Positions 6,734-14,723 of a stretch of DNA of 30,769 nt are shown piece after piece (within the stretch, counting starts at the first letter, position 1; each line of letters begins with the position of its first letter). The translations under genes and the position numbers were made by a program. The notes beneath the pieces were generated by a model. That model searched no databases. It was not told the DNA's origin and saw only the letters and a list, made by a program, of their open reading frames with translations. The DNA comes from an uncultured Collinsella sp. (GTDB lineage Bacteria > Actinomycetota > Coriobacteriia > Coriobacteriales > Coriobacteriaceae), in contig UQUG01000018.1 of assembly GCA_900544205.1 (NCBI GenBank), positions 1-30,769 of the forward strand, given 5' to 3'.

Positions 6734-8164
6734 ATGATGCTTATCGATAAATTGATAAATAAGATTGAATTGCTGTTGACCGATGCCAAGGGCGGTGAAT
6801 CGGACTCAAAGGTTATCGATGTTGTGGAGGAGGGGGAGCCGTCTTTGCCGCCTGAAGATGAACGTCGATATTGGCCGATCATGCCGCTTGATCCCGCGAC
6901 CGGTCAGGTTCAGGTCGGCTATAAGACGAAGGACGGGCTTGAATTTCACGAGAACGGTCGTCTCGTTCCGGACGTAGCGGGCGAGAGTGCAGGCGACCAC
7001 ATGAACTTCACTTATCGCGAAGAATCAATCGGTATGCCGAACAGGCCGTCAAGCGTTGAAACAGACGCACCGGGGGCGGACAAGGACCTTGCTTTCGGCC
7101 TGATTCGCTCCGTGGCCCTTGACGGTCTTCTGGAAGGCGTTCTGCCGTCTTGTAAATTGGAAGATTACGGAAGCGTTGATGCGATGCTGCTCGCCCTGTC
7201 AGAAGTGCCGGCACCGGCTTGTCGCGTCGACGACGCGCCGCATCCCGGTGACAAGGCCTCCGGCGTCGACCCTCGGGAGAGGTTCGCTGCCGCGGCGCGC
7301 GTAACCGGTCCTTTGTTTGGCTTTGTGGGGAGAGTCGGCCCCTATGAAATCGACGAACCGCTTGACGCCTGGCTTTCGGTCGCCGGGGCAATGAAGATCT
7401 CTTCCCTGGCTTCATCGGTCGAGATGGGTTCGCCGTCTTCGCTGGGGGTTTTGGATCCCTATTGGCGCGTGTATTGCTTCGGCAACGTTGAGGCAAATAA
7501 AACCGCGTACGTGGTTCTCACCAACCTGCAAATCCCTAGCGATCATGAGTTTAGGGATAGCTTCGTGGGCGGGCTTGAGCGCGGTGGCAAGTGGGCGGTG
7601 ATCAATGAAAGGATTGAGCCCGGGACTGCCATGGTCGAGCGTTCGTTTGTCAGGTGGTGCAAGAACGATACATTGTCCTTTATGGAGACAGTTGGAGAAG
7701 CTGACTTTCCAGGTCCGTCTTTTGTTGCAAGGGTGCCTGGTGATACTCTCAGGGGGCTCGACGAGTCTTCCGAGCGCGTTCTCAAGACCGAGGAATCCCT
7801 TGCCTCGCATCTGGTGCAGGACATGACGGAGTGGTTCTCGCGCTGCGCGGGTTATGGGTGGAGGAGAATCCTCGAGCCCAAGCGGCAGACTCCGACGCAG
7901 ATGGCTAATGGCGTCATCGATTATGGCCGCGGCTCTTCTTTCGACCTTTGCGTTCCCGATGCTGCTACGCGCCTTTGGGTCGCGCTTGCAAAGAGTTATT
8001 CGGTTGATGTCGTCAAAATATGCGAGCACTGCGGCCGGCCGTTCGCCGACACCGCAAACGGCAAATCGCGATGCTGTTCAGAGGAATGCACGAGAGCGAA
8101 GAACGCCAGGAACAGTAGGAAGAGGGCGAACGCGAGGCGAAGCGCATCGAAAGCGAAGAGCTGA
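6734..8164 (+). CDS. cargo protein with C-terminal Cys4 zinc knuckle
   Basis: A 476-residue protein carried between the integrase and excisionase-like genes on the opposite strand. The first 400 residues show no family I know. They are acidic, mostly soluble, with an apparent alpha/beta core (RVYCFGNVEANKTAYVVLTN near 246). The C-terminus has C430-x2-C433 and CC447/448-x3-C452 followed by a basic tail full of Arg/Lys/Asn. This treble-clef pattern resembles CGNR-type zinc fingers of DNA- or RNA-binding proteins. Two Met codons start the frame; the nearest purine-rich site is GGGGG about nine bases upstream. Lower GC and AT-richer codons at its 5' end than in the transfer genes suggest separate acquisition. 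Candidates are a regulator, or a defence or immunity cargo; the sequence does not say which. Confidence 0.7.
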   Translation: MMLIDKLINKIELLLTDAKGGESDSKVIDVVEEGEPSLPPEDERRYWPIMPLDPATGQVQVGYKTKDGLEFHENGRLVPDVAGESAGDHMNFTYREESIGMPNRPSSVETDAPGADKDLAFGLIRSVALDGLLEGVLPSCKLEDYGSVDAMLLALSEVPAPACRVDDAPHPGDKASGVDPRERFAAAARVTGPLFGFVGRVGPYEIDEPLDAWLSVAGAMKISSLASSVEMGSPSSLGVLDPYWRVYCFGNVEANKTAYVVLTNLQIPSDHEFRDSFVGGLERGGKWAVINERIEPGTAMVERSFVRWCKNDTLSFMETVGEADFPGPSFVARVPGDTLRGLDESSERVLKTEESLASHLVQDMTEWFSRCAGYGWRRILEPKRQTPTQMANGVIDYGRGSSFDLCVPDAATRLWVALAKSYSVDVVKICEHCGRPFADTANGKSRCCSEECTRAKNARNSRKRANARRSASKAKS

Positions 8165-8165
8165 T

Positions 8166-9458
8166 TTAATTTGAAAGCAAGTTGCCGATCGTGTTGGCGG
8201 CTGCCTGGTCCTTGGCGGCAATTGCGTGTGCATAGGTGTCTAGCGTGAGCTTGACGGTGCTGTGCCCGAGGCGGCTGCTGACGGTTTTGATGTCGACGTT
8301 CTCTCCGATCAGCAACGTCGCCTGCGTGTGCCTGAGCATATGCGGGGTCAGGCCGGAGTACTTTGTACCTCGAGCGTACATCTTTCCGTCTCGCTCGATG
8401 TAGTGCGTGATTTCTCTGAACTGCCCAAAGCCATAGTCCGAGCACCATTCGCGGAACCATCGCGAAAAGCAGTTTGGGTCCATGTGCGCGATGGCGATTG
8501 GCCCCCTCTTTCCTTTTTCGTCATCTTTAGTTTTTGCCCTCGTGTTTCTTTGGGGATCGACTAATGTGTGCACAATCGGGGTGCTGGAAGCCTGTTCGAG
8601 GTCGACTTCGGCGAGAAGCGTGCGCTGAAGCTCGCGCCAGGCGGCGAGCCTCTCGAGTGCAAGCGGGCTCAAAGAGACGGACCTTTTCCCCGTTGAGCTC
8701 TTTGGGTCTCTGACCAGCTTGTCGGCGGCATACTGTCCGTCGATGCGGACATAGCCGTCGCCAAAATGGACATCGCCCCATCTGAGTCCGAGCATCTCTC
8801 CGCGGCGCATGCCGGTATCGAGCAACAAGAGGGTGCCTATTCTGTGAGAGTCCATCTCCTGTGAAAGGAGGAGGGAGAGAAGCCTCCGGGCTTCATCGAG
8901 GGAAAGAGCCTGCCTCTCTTTTCCTTTGGGCCGCGGGATGACGGTGCCGGCGCAGGGGTTCTTGACAATCAGGTCGTCAAGCATGGCGGCCTTCATAATC
9001 TGATTCAGTTTTACACTGATTTTATGCAGCTCAGATTCGGAGAATCTTCCACTTTTGCGGGCTTCAGCATAGCCGGCGTTTATTATGTGGGGCCTCAGGT
9101 CTTTTACGGGATAATTGCCGAAAAGCTCCTGTATTTCCTTAACTTCAAGCTCTTCGCGGTCAAGGGCAAGCGGGCTGATGGTCTCGGCGTCCACGCGATC
9201 TTTGTGGAACTCTTTGGTGTACTGATAAACGGTCTTATCGGGGTCTTTGATGGTGAGTCCGCTATTGAGCTCAGCCTTATATGCTTCGAGCTCGGCTCTC
9301 AATTCCGACTTGTTCTTTGCGTAGACCTTTCGGCGAGGTGAGTACCTATATTTGCCGGTAATGGGGTCTTTGCCCATGTTGTGCCTGATATAGTACACGT
9401 TTTTCTGCGTCTTGCTTTTAAGGGCGCTTCCCTTACCAACGACAAGAGGCCTGCTCAT
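8166..9458 (-). CDS. int: tyrosine recombinase / site-specific integrase
   Basis: The 430-residue product integrates and excises the element. It has an AP2-like arm-binding N-terminus (about 15-65), a SAM-like core-binding domain (about 75-170) and a catalytic domain with all key residues. These are R218 (in TGMRRGE), H373-x-x-R376 (HMLR), H399 (LGH) and the nucleophile Y409 (LDTYAHA). The length is usual for Tn916-type integrases. The ATG at 9458 follows AAAGGA. It is the outermost gene, 280 bp from the tRNA-derived att copy, in the standard arrangement for tRNA-targeting elements. A decayed relative lies at 16279-16494 next to a second att copy. The stop is only 2 nt from the end of the convergent cargo gene. 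Confidence 0.95.
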   Translation of the reverse strand: MSRPLVVGKGSALKSKTQKNVYYIRHNMGKDPITGKYRYSPRRKVYAKNKSELRAELEAYKAELNSGLTIKDPDKTVYQYTKEFHKDRVDAETISPLALDREELEVKEIQELFGNYPVKDLRPHIINAGYAEARKSGRFSESELHKISVKLNQIMKAAMLDDLIVKNPCAGTVIPRPKGKERQALSLDEARRLLSLLLSQEMDSHRIGTLLLLDTGMRRGEMLGLRWGDVHFGDGYVRIDGQYAADKLVRDPKSSTGKRSVSLSPLALERLAAWRELQRTLLAEVDLEQASSTPIVHTLVDPQRNTRAKTKDDEKGKRGPIAIAHMDPNCFSRWFREWCSDYGFGQFREITHYIERDGKMYARGTKYSGLTPHMLRHTQATLLIGENVDIKTVSSRLGHSTVKLTLDTYAHAIAAKDQAAANTIGNLLSN

Positions 9459-9501
9459 GCGCCGATCCTTTGGTCAAATGAATACGAATGTGACTCCATG
9501 G

Positions 9502-9588
9502 CTGCGTGGCATACGCTCGGAGCAGCACGCCCGTGCGGCCCGTGAAGCGGGCGCTTCGGGTGCGCTGCTCCGAGCGTATGCCACGCAG
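9502..9588. repeat. 25-bp perfect inverted repeat upstream of int
   Basis: The sequence 9502-9526 is the exact reverse complement of 9564-9588, leaving a 37-nt GC-rich centre that itself contains GAAGC-GGGC-GCTTC. It lies between the integrase start codon and the att site, so transcripts of int that start near att would carry it in their leader. There is no T-run. It may be a cruciform/protein site at the element end, or an RNA structure limiting int expression. Confidence 0.7.
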
Positions 9589-9610
9589 TGGCGAAAGTCA
9601 AGATTTCAGT

Positions 9611-9738
9611 GGTCGAATTTTGGTCGAAATCGAACAGAACCGCTATTTGGTGTTTTTGAAAGAAATGTATATCTACCTGCCTATATAGCGGTGTCAAACA
9701 GTCTCAAAGAGTGTCAACAAGTTTAGAAACTACGGGCT
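9611..9738. promoter_or_regulatory. int promoter / arm-site region next to att
   Basis: The repeat GGTCGAA occurs at 9611-9617 and 9622-9628, and an ATCTACCTGC block at 9671-9680 is followed by AT-rich DNA up to att. The same two elements, in the same order, stand before the decayed integrase and its att copy (16536-16553 and 16596-16605). Conservation beside two related integrases suggests arm-type recombinase sites and/or the int promoter. Confidence 0.5.
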
Positions 9739-9796
9739 CATAACCCGGAGGTCGTAGGTTCAAATCCTGCCCCCGCGACCAAGAACTTGCAGCTCG
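9739..9796 (+). repeat. att copy 1: 3' part of initiator tRNA-Met
   Basis: From 9733 to 9781 the sequence reads as the 3' half of a tRNA: an anticodon stem-loop GGG-CTCATAA-CCC (anticodon CAU; three G:C pairs typical of initiator tRNA), variable loop, a T arm with GGTTCAAATCC, the acceptor strand and CCA. No 5' half precedes it, so it is not a functional gene but the duplicated 3' end left by integration. Bases 9739-9796 are identical to 21241-21298 and similar to 16664-16709. Confidence 0.88.
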
Positions 9797-9823
9797 GAAG
9801 CAAAATTGCTTCCGAGCTTTTTC
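9791..9823 (+). terminator. intrinsic terminator after att copy 1
   Basis: AGCTCGGAAGCAA and its exact complement TTGCTTCCGAGCT (13 bp, 2-nt gap) are followed by TTTTTC. The first six bases are shared with att copy 3, but the rest differs. This is the usual tRNA-gene terminator position. Confidence 0.85.
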
Positions 9824-10140
9824 TTTATCGGTTTACTTTGCGGGTGAATTGCGGGTGAATCCTGAGTCAATTTATTATGTGAAGCAAATAAACCATTGAT
9901 AATCGCGGGCCGGTCGGCTTGACTTATCGACCGATAAACTCCAATTGGGAGGAGTTTCGGCGGTCCTTAGCTAATAATAGTGCCGGGGATGGATTGCGCC
10001 GCCCCCGGACCTTGCGCGCCAAAGGGACGAGTCCCCTTGGAACCCCGTCTATTGCTCTCAACACGGAAACAGGGGAGTGGGGGATACGGGTTGTAGGATG
10101 CCGACGGGCGAGCGCTATGCTGTCTCAAGTCCGCATGTAG
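9824..10140. other. no gene seen
   Basis: About 317 bp without a convincing frame. The one open plus-strand frame (TTG at 9919) gives an Arg/Ser-rich product with no domain. A small GGGAC-GAG-TCCCC type hairpin is seen near 10025. The stretch is likely decayed DNA from an earlier insertion. Confidence 0.4.
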
Positions 10141-10326
10141 CTTGTTCGGAGGCTGTCTCTGCGTCTCAAGGCGGGCAATGAATTCTGGCAATCGAACTTC
10201 TTCGTATCTGTTCGCTGCGACTTGAGCGATGCGCTCCGCACAAATAATGCTGCCGAAGCATGCGGAATATCAGAAGAGAGATTGCAGGACATGAGTCAGC
10301 GCATGAAGAGCTGCCCGTCGTTTTGA
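10141..10326 (+). pseudogene. 3' fragment of an unknown gene
   Basis: From 10141 the frame is open for 61 codons to a TGA at 10324-10326 and reads like real protein: a GNEFWQSNFFVSVRCDLSDA segment, then a helical AAEACGISEERLQDMSQRMK. There is no start codon at the left end and an in-frame TAG stands immediately upstream, so this looks like the C-terminal remnant of a gene cut by an earlier rearrangement. I do not recognise the family. It ends 43 nt before the RpiR regulator. Confidence 0.38.
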
Positions 10327-10369
10327 TAATGACATAATTAAGTGGCAAACTAAAGCGATCGGAGCGACC

Positions 10370-11227
10370 ATGATTCTTGACAGCCTGCGTAACAGCGCGT
10401 CTTTTAATGAAACCGACCGAGCCATTGCTACCTATCTGCTCAATCATACCGGCGACCTTAAGACCCTCACTATGGCAAAGCTCGCACAGGAGACTTACAC
10501 CTCGAACGCGACAATCATCCGCTTTTGTAAGAAATTGGGCCTAAGCGGCTATCGAGAGTTGATCATGCAGCTCATCCAGGAGATAAGCGGAGACTATCTT
10601 CTGGCTGCCACTGTCGATCACAATCGTCCTTTTGGCAGTACCGATTCAATTGAGGCCATCGAGGGCAACCTTGCAAATCTCCTGAAGGGCGTCATAGATC
10701 AAACGAAAATCGAGCTCGATAGCGCCAAATTGAGCATAATCGCCAAGGCAGTTCTTAGCGCCCCGCGAATTTACATCTTTGCTAAAGGGGAAAGCTATCT
10801 GGCGGGATGTATCTTTCGCAACAATCTTCTCAAGCTCGATCGTCATGTCACCATGGCGGACGACGGTGGCCTGCAGACACTGCACGTTAAGAACGGTAGG
10901 CCCGGCGACCTGTTTTTATTCCTAAGCTACAGCGGCATTCACTATGATTATTCCAAATACGCCGCCGCTCTTTCCGAGCGCGGAATCAAGCCGTGTTTAA
11001 TCACGGCGTTTTCTGATTCGGCGCTCGCCAGGCAATGCGACACTGTCTTGCTCATTCCAAAATCAGAGCGCGTGATTGGAAAGGTTGCCAATTACTCTTC
11101 CATGATCTCGCTCACGTATACGCTTCAGGTTATTTATTCGCTTATATTCAATCAGGATTATCAAGAGAACTATCGTGTAAAACACGAGGCCGATTCGTTC
11201 ATCTTTACGAGTTTTGCGGAGATTTAG
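10370..11227 (+). CDS. RpiR/MurR-family sugar-phosphate-responsive regulator
   Basis: The 285-residue product has the two domains of the family. An N-terminal HTH_6 covers about 1-77, with the recognition region TMAKLAQETYTSNATIIRFCKKLGL in its standard place (key residues TSNATIIRFC). A SIS sugar-phosphate-binding domain covers about 120-250 (FLFLSYSGIHYDYSKYAAA; the SGxxxD/S loop senses the ligand). It starts at an ATG behind GGAG. It is convergent with, and next to, a PTS - 6-phospho-alpha-glucosidase operon, so the likely ligand is a phosphorylated alpha-glucoside or glucose 6-phosphate and the likely target is that operon's promoter. The direction of control (activator or repressor) cannot be read from the sequence. 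Confidence 0.88.
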   Translation: MILDSLRNSASFNETDRAIATYLLNHTGDLKTLTMAKLAQETYTSNATIIRFCKKLGLSGYRELIMQLIQEISGDYLLAATVDHNRPFGSTDSIEAIEGNLANLLKGVIDQTKIELDSAKLSIIAKAVLSAPRIYIFAKGESYLAGCIFRNNLLKLDRHVTMADDGGLQTLHVKNGRPGDLFLFLSYSGIHYDYSKYAAALSERGIKPCLITAFSDSALARQCDTVLLIPKSERVIGKVANYSSMISLTYTLQVIYSLIFNQDYQENYRVKHEADSFIFTSFAEI

Positions 11228-11231
11228 TCAT

Positions 11232-11280
11232 ACAAAAGGTGACCCCAAAGCATTTTGCCTTGAGGCCACCTTTTGTGCTT
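11232..11280. terminator. bidirectional terminator between regulator and GH4 gene
   Basis: ACAAAAGGTG (11232-11241) pairs with CACCTTTTGT (11267-11276), with further pairing inside (CC/GG). A-rich and T-rich flanks on both sides let it end the RpiR transcript and the opposing PTS-GH4 transcript. Confidence 0.75.
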
Positions 11281-11300
11281 TTGCTATCTGGATGGCTTCT

Positions 11301-12629
11301 CTACTTCAGCTCAGGCCAATAGCCCTTGTTCGCCTCGATCATGTCGTCCAAGACTTCCTTAGCCACGCGCGCTGAGGGAATCGTGCGATTGAGGGTGAAG
11401 GCCTCGAGTGCCTTCTGGTAGGAGCCCTCGATAACGGCCTCGACCACAAGGCCCTCGCAGGCATCCTGCTGCTCGATAAGGCCCTTGTAGAAGCGGGGAA
11501 TCTTCCCGACGCGGACCGGTTCGGCTCCTCGATCGGTGATGTACGCCGGAATCTCGACGGTCGCGTCGTCCGAGAGATTCTCGATTGCGCCATTATTGGG
11601 CACAATCACCAGCTGGCGATGGCGCAAATCCTTCGCCAGGGACTTGACGACATCGACAATGAACCTGCCGTGGACGCCTACGTAGAACTGCGTGAGATCG
11701 ACCTTTTCACCGCGCTTAAGCGCCGCAGATGCGTCGAAGATACGCTTTTCGCGGCCGTTTACGACCTGCATGCCACGCGTGTTATTGATGTCCATGTACT
11801 CCACGCAGGCATCGGGCAACAGGTAATACTGGTAATAGGTGTTGGGGAGGTAATCCTGGAATAGCGTAGAAATCGTTGCCGCATTCTTGAAGGTGTGGGC
11901 CCAGTCTGGGTCCTTTACCAATGCGTCATTGAGGCTTGCCTCGGAAATGTAACCGTACTTACGCACGTGCTCTTTGAGCTTGTCCGTAACGTCGACGCCC
12001 TTGCAGCGTACGCTGGTATACCACCCAAAGTGATTGAGGCCAAAGTAGTCGACTTCAATGTCGTCGAGTTCGCAGCCCAAAATCTCCGCCATGCGGGCTT
12101 CAATCTCTACCGGCATATCGCAGATGTCGAGAATGCGAGCGTTTGGACGCAGCTTGTGCATCGCCTTGGCTACGATGGCAGCGGGGTTAGAGTAGTTGAC
12201 GATCCAGTAGTCCTTGCAGGCGTACTCCTCGCAGAAATCGACAAGCTCGCACATGGGGAAGATGGTCCTCATGCCATAGGCCATGCCACCTGCTCCGCAG
12301 GTCTCTTGGCCGACTACGCCATGGCGCAGGCTGATCTGCTCATCCTGGATACGCATCTTGAGCCCGCCCACGCGCATCTGCGCCATAACAAAGTTCGCAT
12401 CTGTAAACGCCTCTTTGGGGTCGACGGTTACATGCAAGGGGATCTCGGGGGCAAGGTCATCGATAACTGCCTTAACCACCACAGCGACCGTGTCCTGGCG
12501 TTCCTTGTCGATGTCATAGAGCCAAAGCTCACGAATCCCCAGTTCGTCCTTTTGATCAATCAGGTCTTTGACGATACCGGCGGTATAGGTGCTGCCGCCG
12601 CCGCAGATGACAATCTTGTATCCGTTCAT
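11301..12629 (-). CDS. GH4 6-phospho-alpha-glucosidase
   Basis: GH4 enzymes hydrolyse phosphorylated disaccharides by an NAD- and Mn-dependent redox-elimination mechanism. The product (442 residues from the ATG at 12629) begins with the NAD-binding loop GGGSTYTAGIVKDL. It contains GQETCGAGGMAYGMRTI, NYSNPAAIVAKA, DICDMPVEIEAR (the CDMP type motif of alpha-specific members such as MalH/AglB; beta-specific ones have CNxP) and GLNHFGW with a metal-binding His. The C-terminal helix ends in EANKGYWPELK. An ATG nine bases upstream is also possible, but AAAGG then sits only one base away, so I prefer 12629. It is the last gene of the PTS operon, so it acts on the sugar 6-phosphate delivered by the EIICB at 12957-14519. 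Confidence 0.93.
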   Translation of the reverse strand: MNGYKIVICGGGSTYTAGIVKDLIDQKDELGIRELWLYDIDKERQDTVAVVVKAVIDDLAPEIPLHVTVDPKEAFTDANFVMAQMRVGGLKMRIQDEQISLRHGVVGQETCGAGGMAYGMRTIFPMCELVDFCEEYACKDYWIVNYSNPAAIVAKAMHKLRPNARILDICDMPVEIEARMAEILGCELDDIEVDYFGLNHFGWYTSVRCKGVDVTDKLKEHVRKYGYISEASLNDALVKDPDWAHTFKNAATISTLFQDYLPNTYYQYYLLPDACVEYMDINNTRGMQVVNGREKRIFDASAALKRGEKVDLTQFYVGVHGRFIVDVVKSLAKDLRHRQLVIVPNNGAIENLSDDATVEIPAYITDRGAEPVRVGKIPRFYKGLIEQQDACEGLVVEAVIEGSYQKALEAFTLNRTIPSARVAKEVLDDMIEANKGYWPELK

Positions 12630-12648
12630 GTTGTTCATGCCTTTCAAA

Positions 12649-12918
12649 TCAAATTGAGCTGCAGACAATCTTGGTTACTATCTGCACGAAGTAGGTAGCG
12701 ATGTTGATGACCGCCGCCATGCCTGCAATGCTGCCTGCGTCCGCGTGCCTTCCTGAACGCCGGGTCCAAACCGCAGCGAGTAGACCCAGGAGCGGCCAGA
12801 TAAAACCACATGCGAATGCAGCCATAAGTACGAGAAGACCCCTTGTCGACTTTTCTTTGTACATGTTGAGCAGGCGTTCGAACATGCCTCGGATTGAATG
12901 AAACGTTTTGGTCAACAT
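12649..12918 (-). CDS. small two-helix membrane protein of the PTS operon
   Basis: An 89-residue protein with two hydrophobic segments (about 28-51 and 63-84) separated by a basic RRSGRHADAGS loop, so both ends probably face the cytoplasm. AGGAG six bases before the ATG supports translation. It lies between the EIICB and GH4 genes with short gaps (38 nt and about 20 nt). No domain is recognised. Its place suggests a helper of the transporter, but it could also be a neutral small ORF kept by the operon. Confidence 0.68.
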   Translation of the reverse strand: MLTKTFHSIRGMFERLLNMYKEKSTRGLLVLMAAFACGFIWPLLGLLAAVWTRRSGRHADAGSIAGMAAVINIATYFVQIVTKIVCSSI

Positions 12919-12956
12919 GAGGTCTCCTCGCTTATCGCTTATCGATTACGCGACTG

Positions 12957-14519
12957 TTAATCTTCCAGATTAAGGATGGGACGCAGCAGGTCGTAGACGG
13001 AGTGCACGTTGGTTCCCACGACAATTTGGACATTGGTGCCGTTCTTAAACAGGCCCTTGTCGATAGCCTTCTTGATGGTCTCTTCGTTGACCTTGTCGGG
13101 ATCTTTGACTTCGACACGGAGACGAGTCATGCAGCAGCCCATGGTGTTGATATTGTCCTTGCCGCCAAGGCCGTTGATGATGTTCTGCACCATTTCCTGC
13201 TGTTTTGCGTCGACTTCCGGAGTTCCGGAGGACTCGAGAGCATTGTTGCCTCCGGAGACCTCTGCAGACCACTCTGCGGAACGGCCGGGCGTCATGAGGT
13301 TGAGTTTCTTGATCACCATCGCCAGAACGATGAACGAAACGGCGGCAAACACGATGCCCAAGACGATGTAAATCGGGAACTTGGTGACGCCCATTGGCAA
13401 AGGCAGGCCGAGCGTGAGCAGCTCGATGCCACCGTACATGTTAAGCAAGCGGACTCCCAGGACAAACAGGAGCATCTCGCCCAGTCCGTAGAACAGGCTG
13501 TAGGCAACCCAGAGAATCGGAGACGCGAACAGGATCATGAAGTCGAGCGGCTCAGTGATGCCGGAGAGCATGGCGGTGATGTAAATGGGCACCAGCATGG
13601 CTGCGACAGCTTTTCGATTCTCCGGACGGGAAGTCGCAATCATTGCGAGCACGGTGCCGAGGGTTACGAATTCCTTGCCAAAGCCGAACATGGCAAAGCG
13701 GACAGAGGGGTCGACTGTGGTGAGGGATCCGTCGGCGATATGGGGAAGCTCGGCATAGAAGATGTTTGCTGCGCCGGAAACACTCTGGCCGGCGACGACC
13801 GCCGTGCCGCCAATCGCGGAGTAGTCAAACGGCATCCACATAAAGTGGTGCATGCCGAGAGGTACGAGGACGCGGTTCAGGAAGCCGTAAATGAAAACGC
13901 CCAGACCACCCGAGGCTGCGATGAATGAAGAAGCGTTGCTGATGGCGTTGGCGATAGGGGGCCACACGATAGTCGCTTCGATGCCGAAGACAATGCTCAG
14001 CGGAACCATCGCCAGAAGGGCCAGGCGGGGTCCGCCGTAAATCCGGATATACTCCGATACCTTAACGTCGATCAGTTTGTTATAGAGCCAACCGCAGAAG
14101 CATCCGATGAGTACGCCGCCGAAGACGTTGACATCGGTAACTTGAAGACCCAGTACCGTTGCCTGGCCAGTGCCATACAGACCCATCGCGCCAGCTTTTG
14201 CCAGCTGATCGGTGAGCGTCAGGTAGGCGTTGTTGACATACAGGAACATGAGGTAACTAATAAGTCCAAACACTGCCGCGTTGGATTTTTGCTTCTTTGC
14301 GAAGCCTGCCGTTAGGCCGACTGCGAAAATCACCGGCAGGTTGCCGATCACCGCGGAGTTGGTTGCCGCGGAGAGCAGCGTGCCCAGATCTGCGACAACT
14401 CCGCTGCCGAGCGAGCATACCGTGGCGATGGCCAAAATGATGCCCGTTACCGAAAGGTACAAAATAGGGTCGACGATAACGCGGCCAAAGTTCTGGAAGG
14501 CCGTTTTGACTTTATCCAT
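12957..14519 (-). CDS. PTS alpha-glucoside-type EIICB transporter
   Basis: The 520-residue protein takes up and phosphorylates a sugar. The EIIC domain (about 1-400) has some ten membrane segments, the HHFMWMPFDYS region near 230 and a GITEPLDF motif near 316-323, typical of the glucose/glucoside superfamily. A linker of about 35 residues leads to an EIIB domain (about 435-520) with phosphocysteine C463 in CCMTRLRV. No EIIA domain is attached, so EIIA must come from another gene. GAGAGGGG precedes the ATG. Together with the GH4 enzyme this fits maltose, trehalose, sucrose isomers or a related alpha-glucoside. Its upstream leader is split from older flanking DNA by an IS256-family insertion 86 bp away. 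Confidence 0.93.
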   Translation of the reverse strand: MDKVKTAFQNFGRVIVDPILYLSVTGIILAIATVCSLGSGVVADLGTLLSAATNSAVIGNLPVIFAVGLTAGFAKKQKSNAAVFGLISYLMFLYVNNAYLTLTDQLAKAGAMGLYGTGQATVLGLQVTDVNVFGGVLIGCFCGWLYNKLIDVKVSEYIRIYGGPRLALLAMVPLSIVFGIEATIVWPPIANAISNASSFIAASGGLGVFIYGFLNRVLVPLGMHHFMWMPFDYSAIGGTAVVAGQSVSGAANIFYAELPHIADGSLTTVDPSVRFAMFGFGKEFVTLGTVLAMIATSRPENRKAVAAMLVPIYITAMLSGITEPLDFMILFASPILWVAYSLFYGLGEMLLFVLGVRLLNMYGGIELLTLGLPLPMGVTKFPIYIVLGIVFAAVSFIVLAMVIKKLNLMTPGRSAEWSAEVSGGNNALESSGTPEVDAKQQEMVQNIINGLGGKDNINTMGCCMTRLRVEVKDPDKVNEETIKKAIDKGLFKNGTNVQIVVGTNVHSVYDLLRPILNLED

Positions 14520-14596
14520 CTCTTCCCCTCTCCTAACTAATCTCGGGGGCTTGCCCCTTAGGCAGAGACGACACTCGCATACTTGCCGGCGTCAGG

Positions 14597-14604
14597 TGTT
14601 GATG
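14597..14604. repeat. left target-site duplication of the IS
   Basis: TGTTGATG directly outside the left terminal inverted repeat; the same 8 bp stand outside the right end at 16106-16113. IS256-family elements make 8-9 bp duplications. Confidence 0.85.
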
Positions 14605-14661
14605 GATCGCGTGCCGAATGTTGGTGTAAGGGGCCGCTTCCCTGGCCGTAGAAAGCAGGAA

Positions 14662-14721
14662 GCGGTTATCGCCTAGAATCTTAATTGCTGAAGTTAGGAT
14701 TCGTGGAAAGGCAATAACCGC
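14662..14721 (+). repeat. hairpin ahead of the transposase start
   Basis: GCGGTTATCGCCT (14662-14674) pairs with AGGCAATAACCGC (14709-14721) with one wobble; AGAATC/GGATTC adds an inner stem. The structure ends 2 nt before the transposase ATG. In mRNA reading into the IS from outside, it would hide the initiation region, a known strategy in other IS families for keeping transposition low. Confidence 0.6.
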
Positions 14722-14723
14722 AT

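Noticed and set aside
9733..9781. Functional tRNA-Met gene
   Set aside because: Only the anticodon arm onward is present; no D arm or 5' acceptor strand can be found upstream. The same holds for 16664-16709 and 21241-21298.
1..9796. Complete self-transmissible conjugative element
   Set aside because: Only the coupling protein and relaxosome are visible; no VirB4-type ATPase or channel protein is in the window, so self-transfer cannot be claimed.
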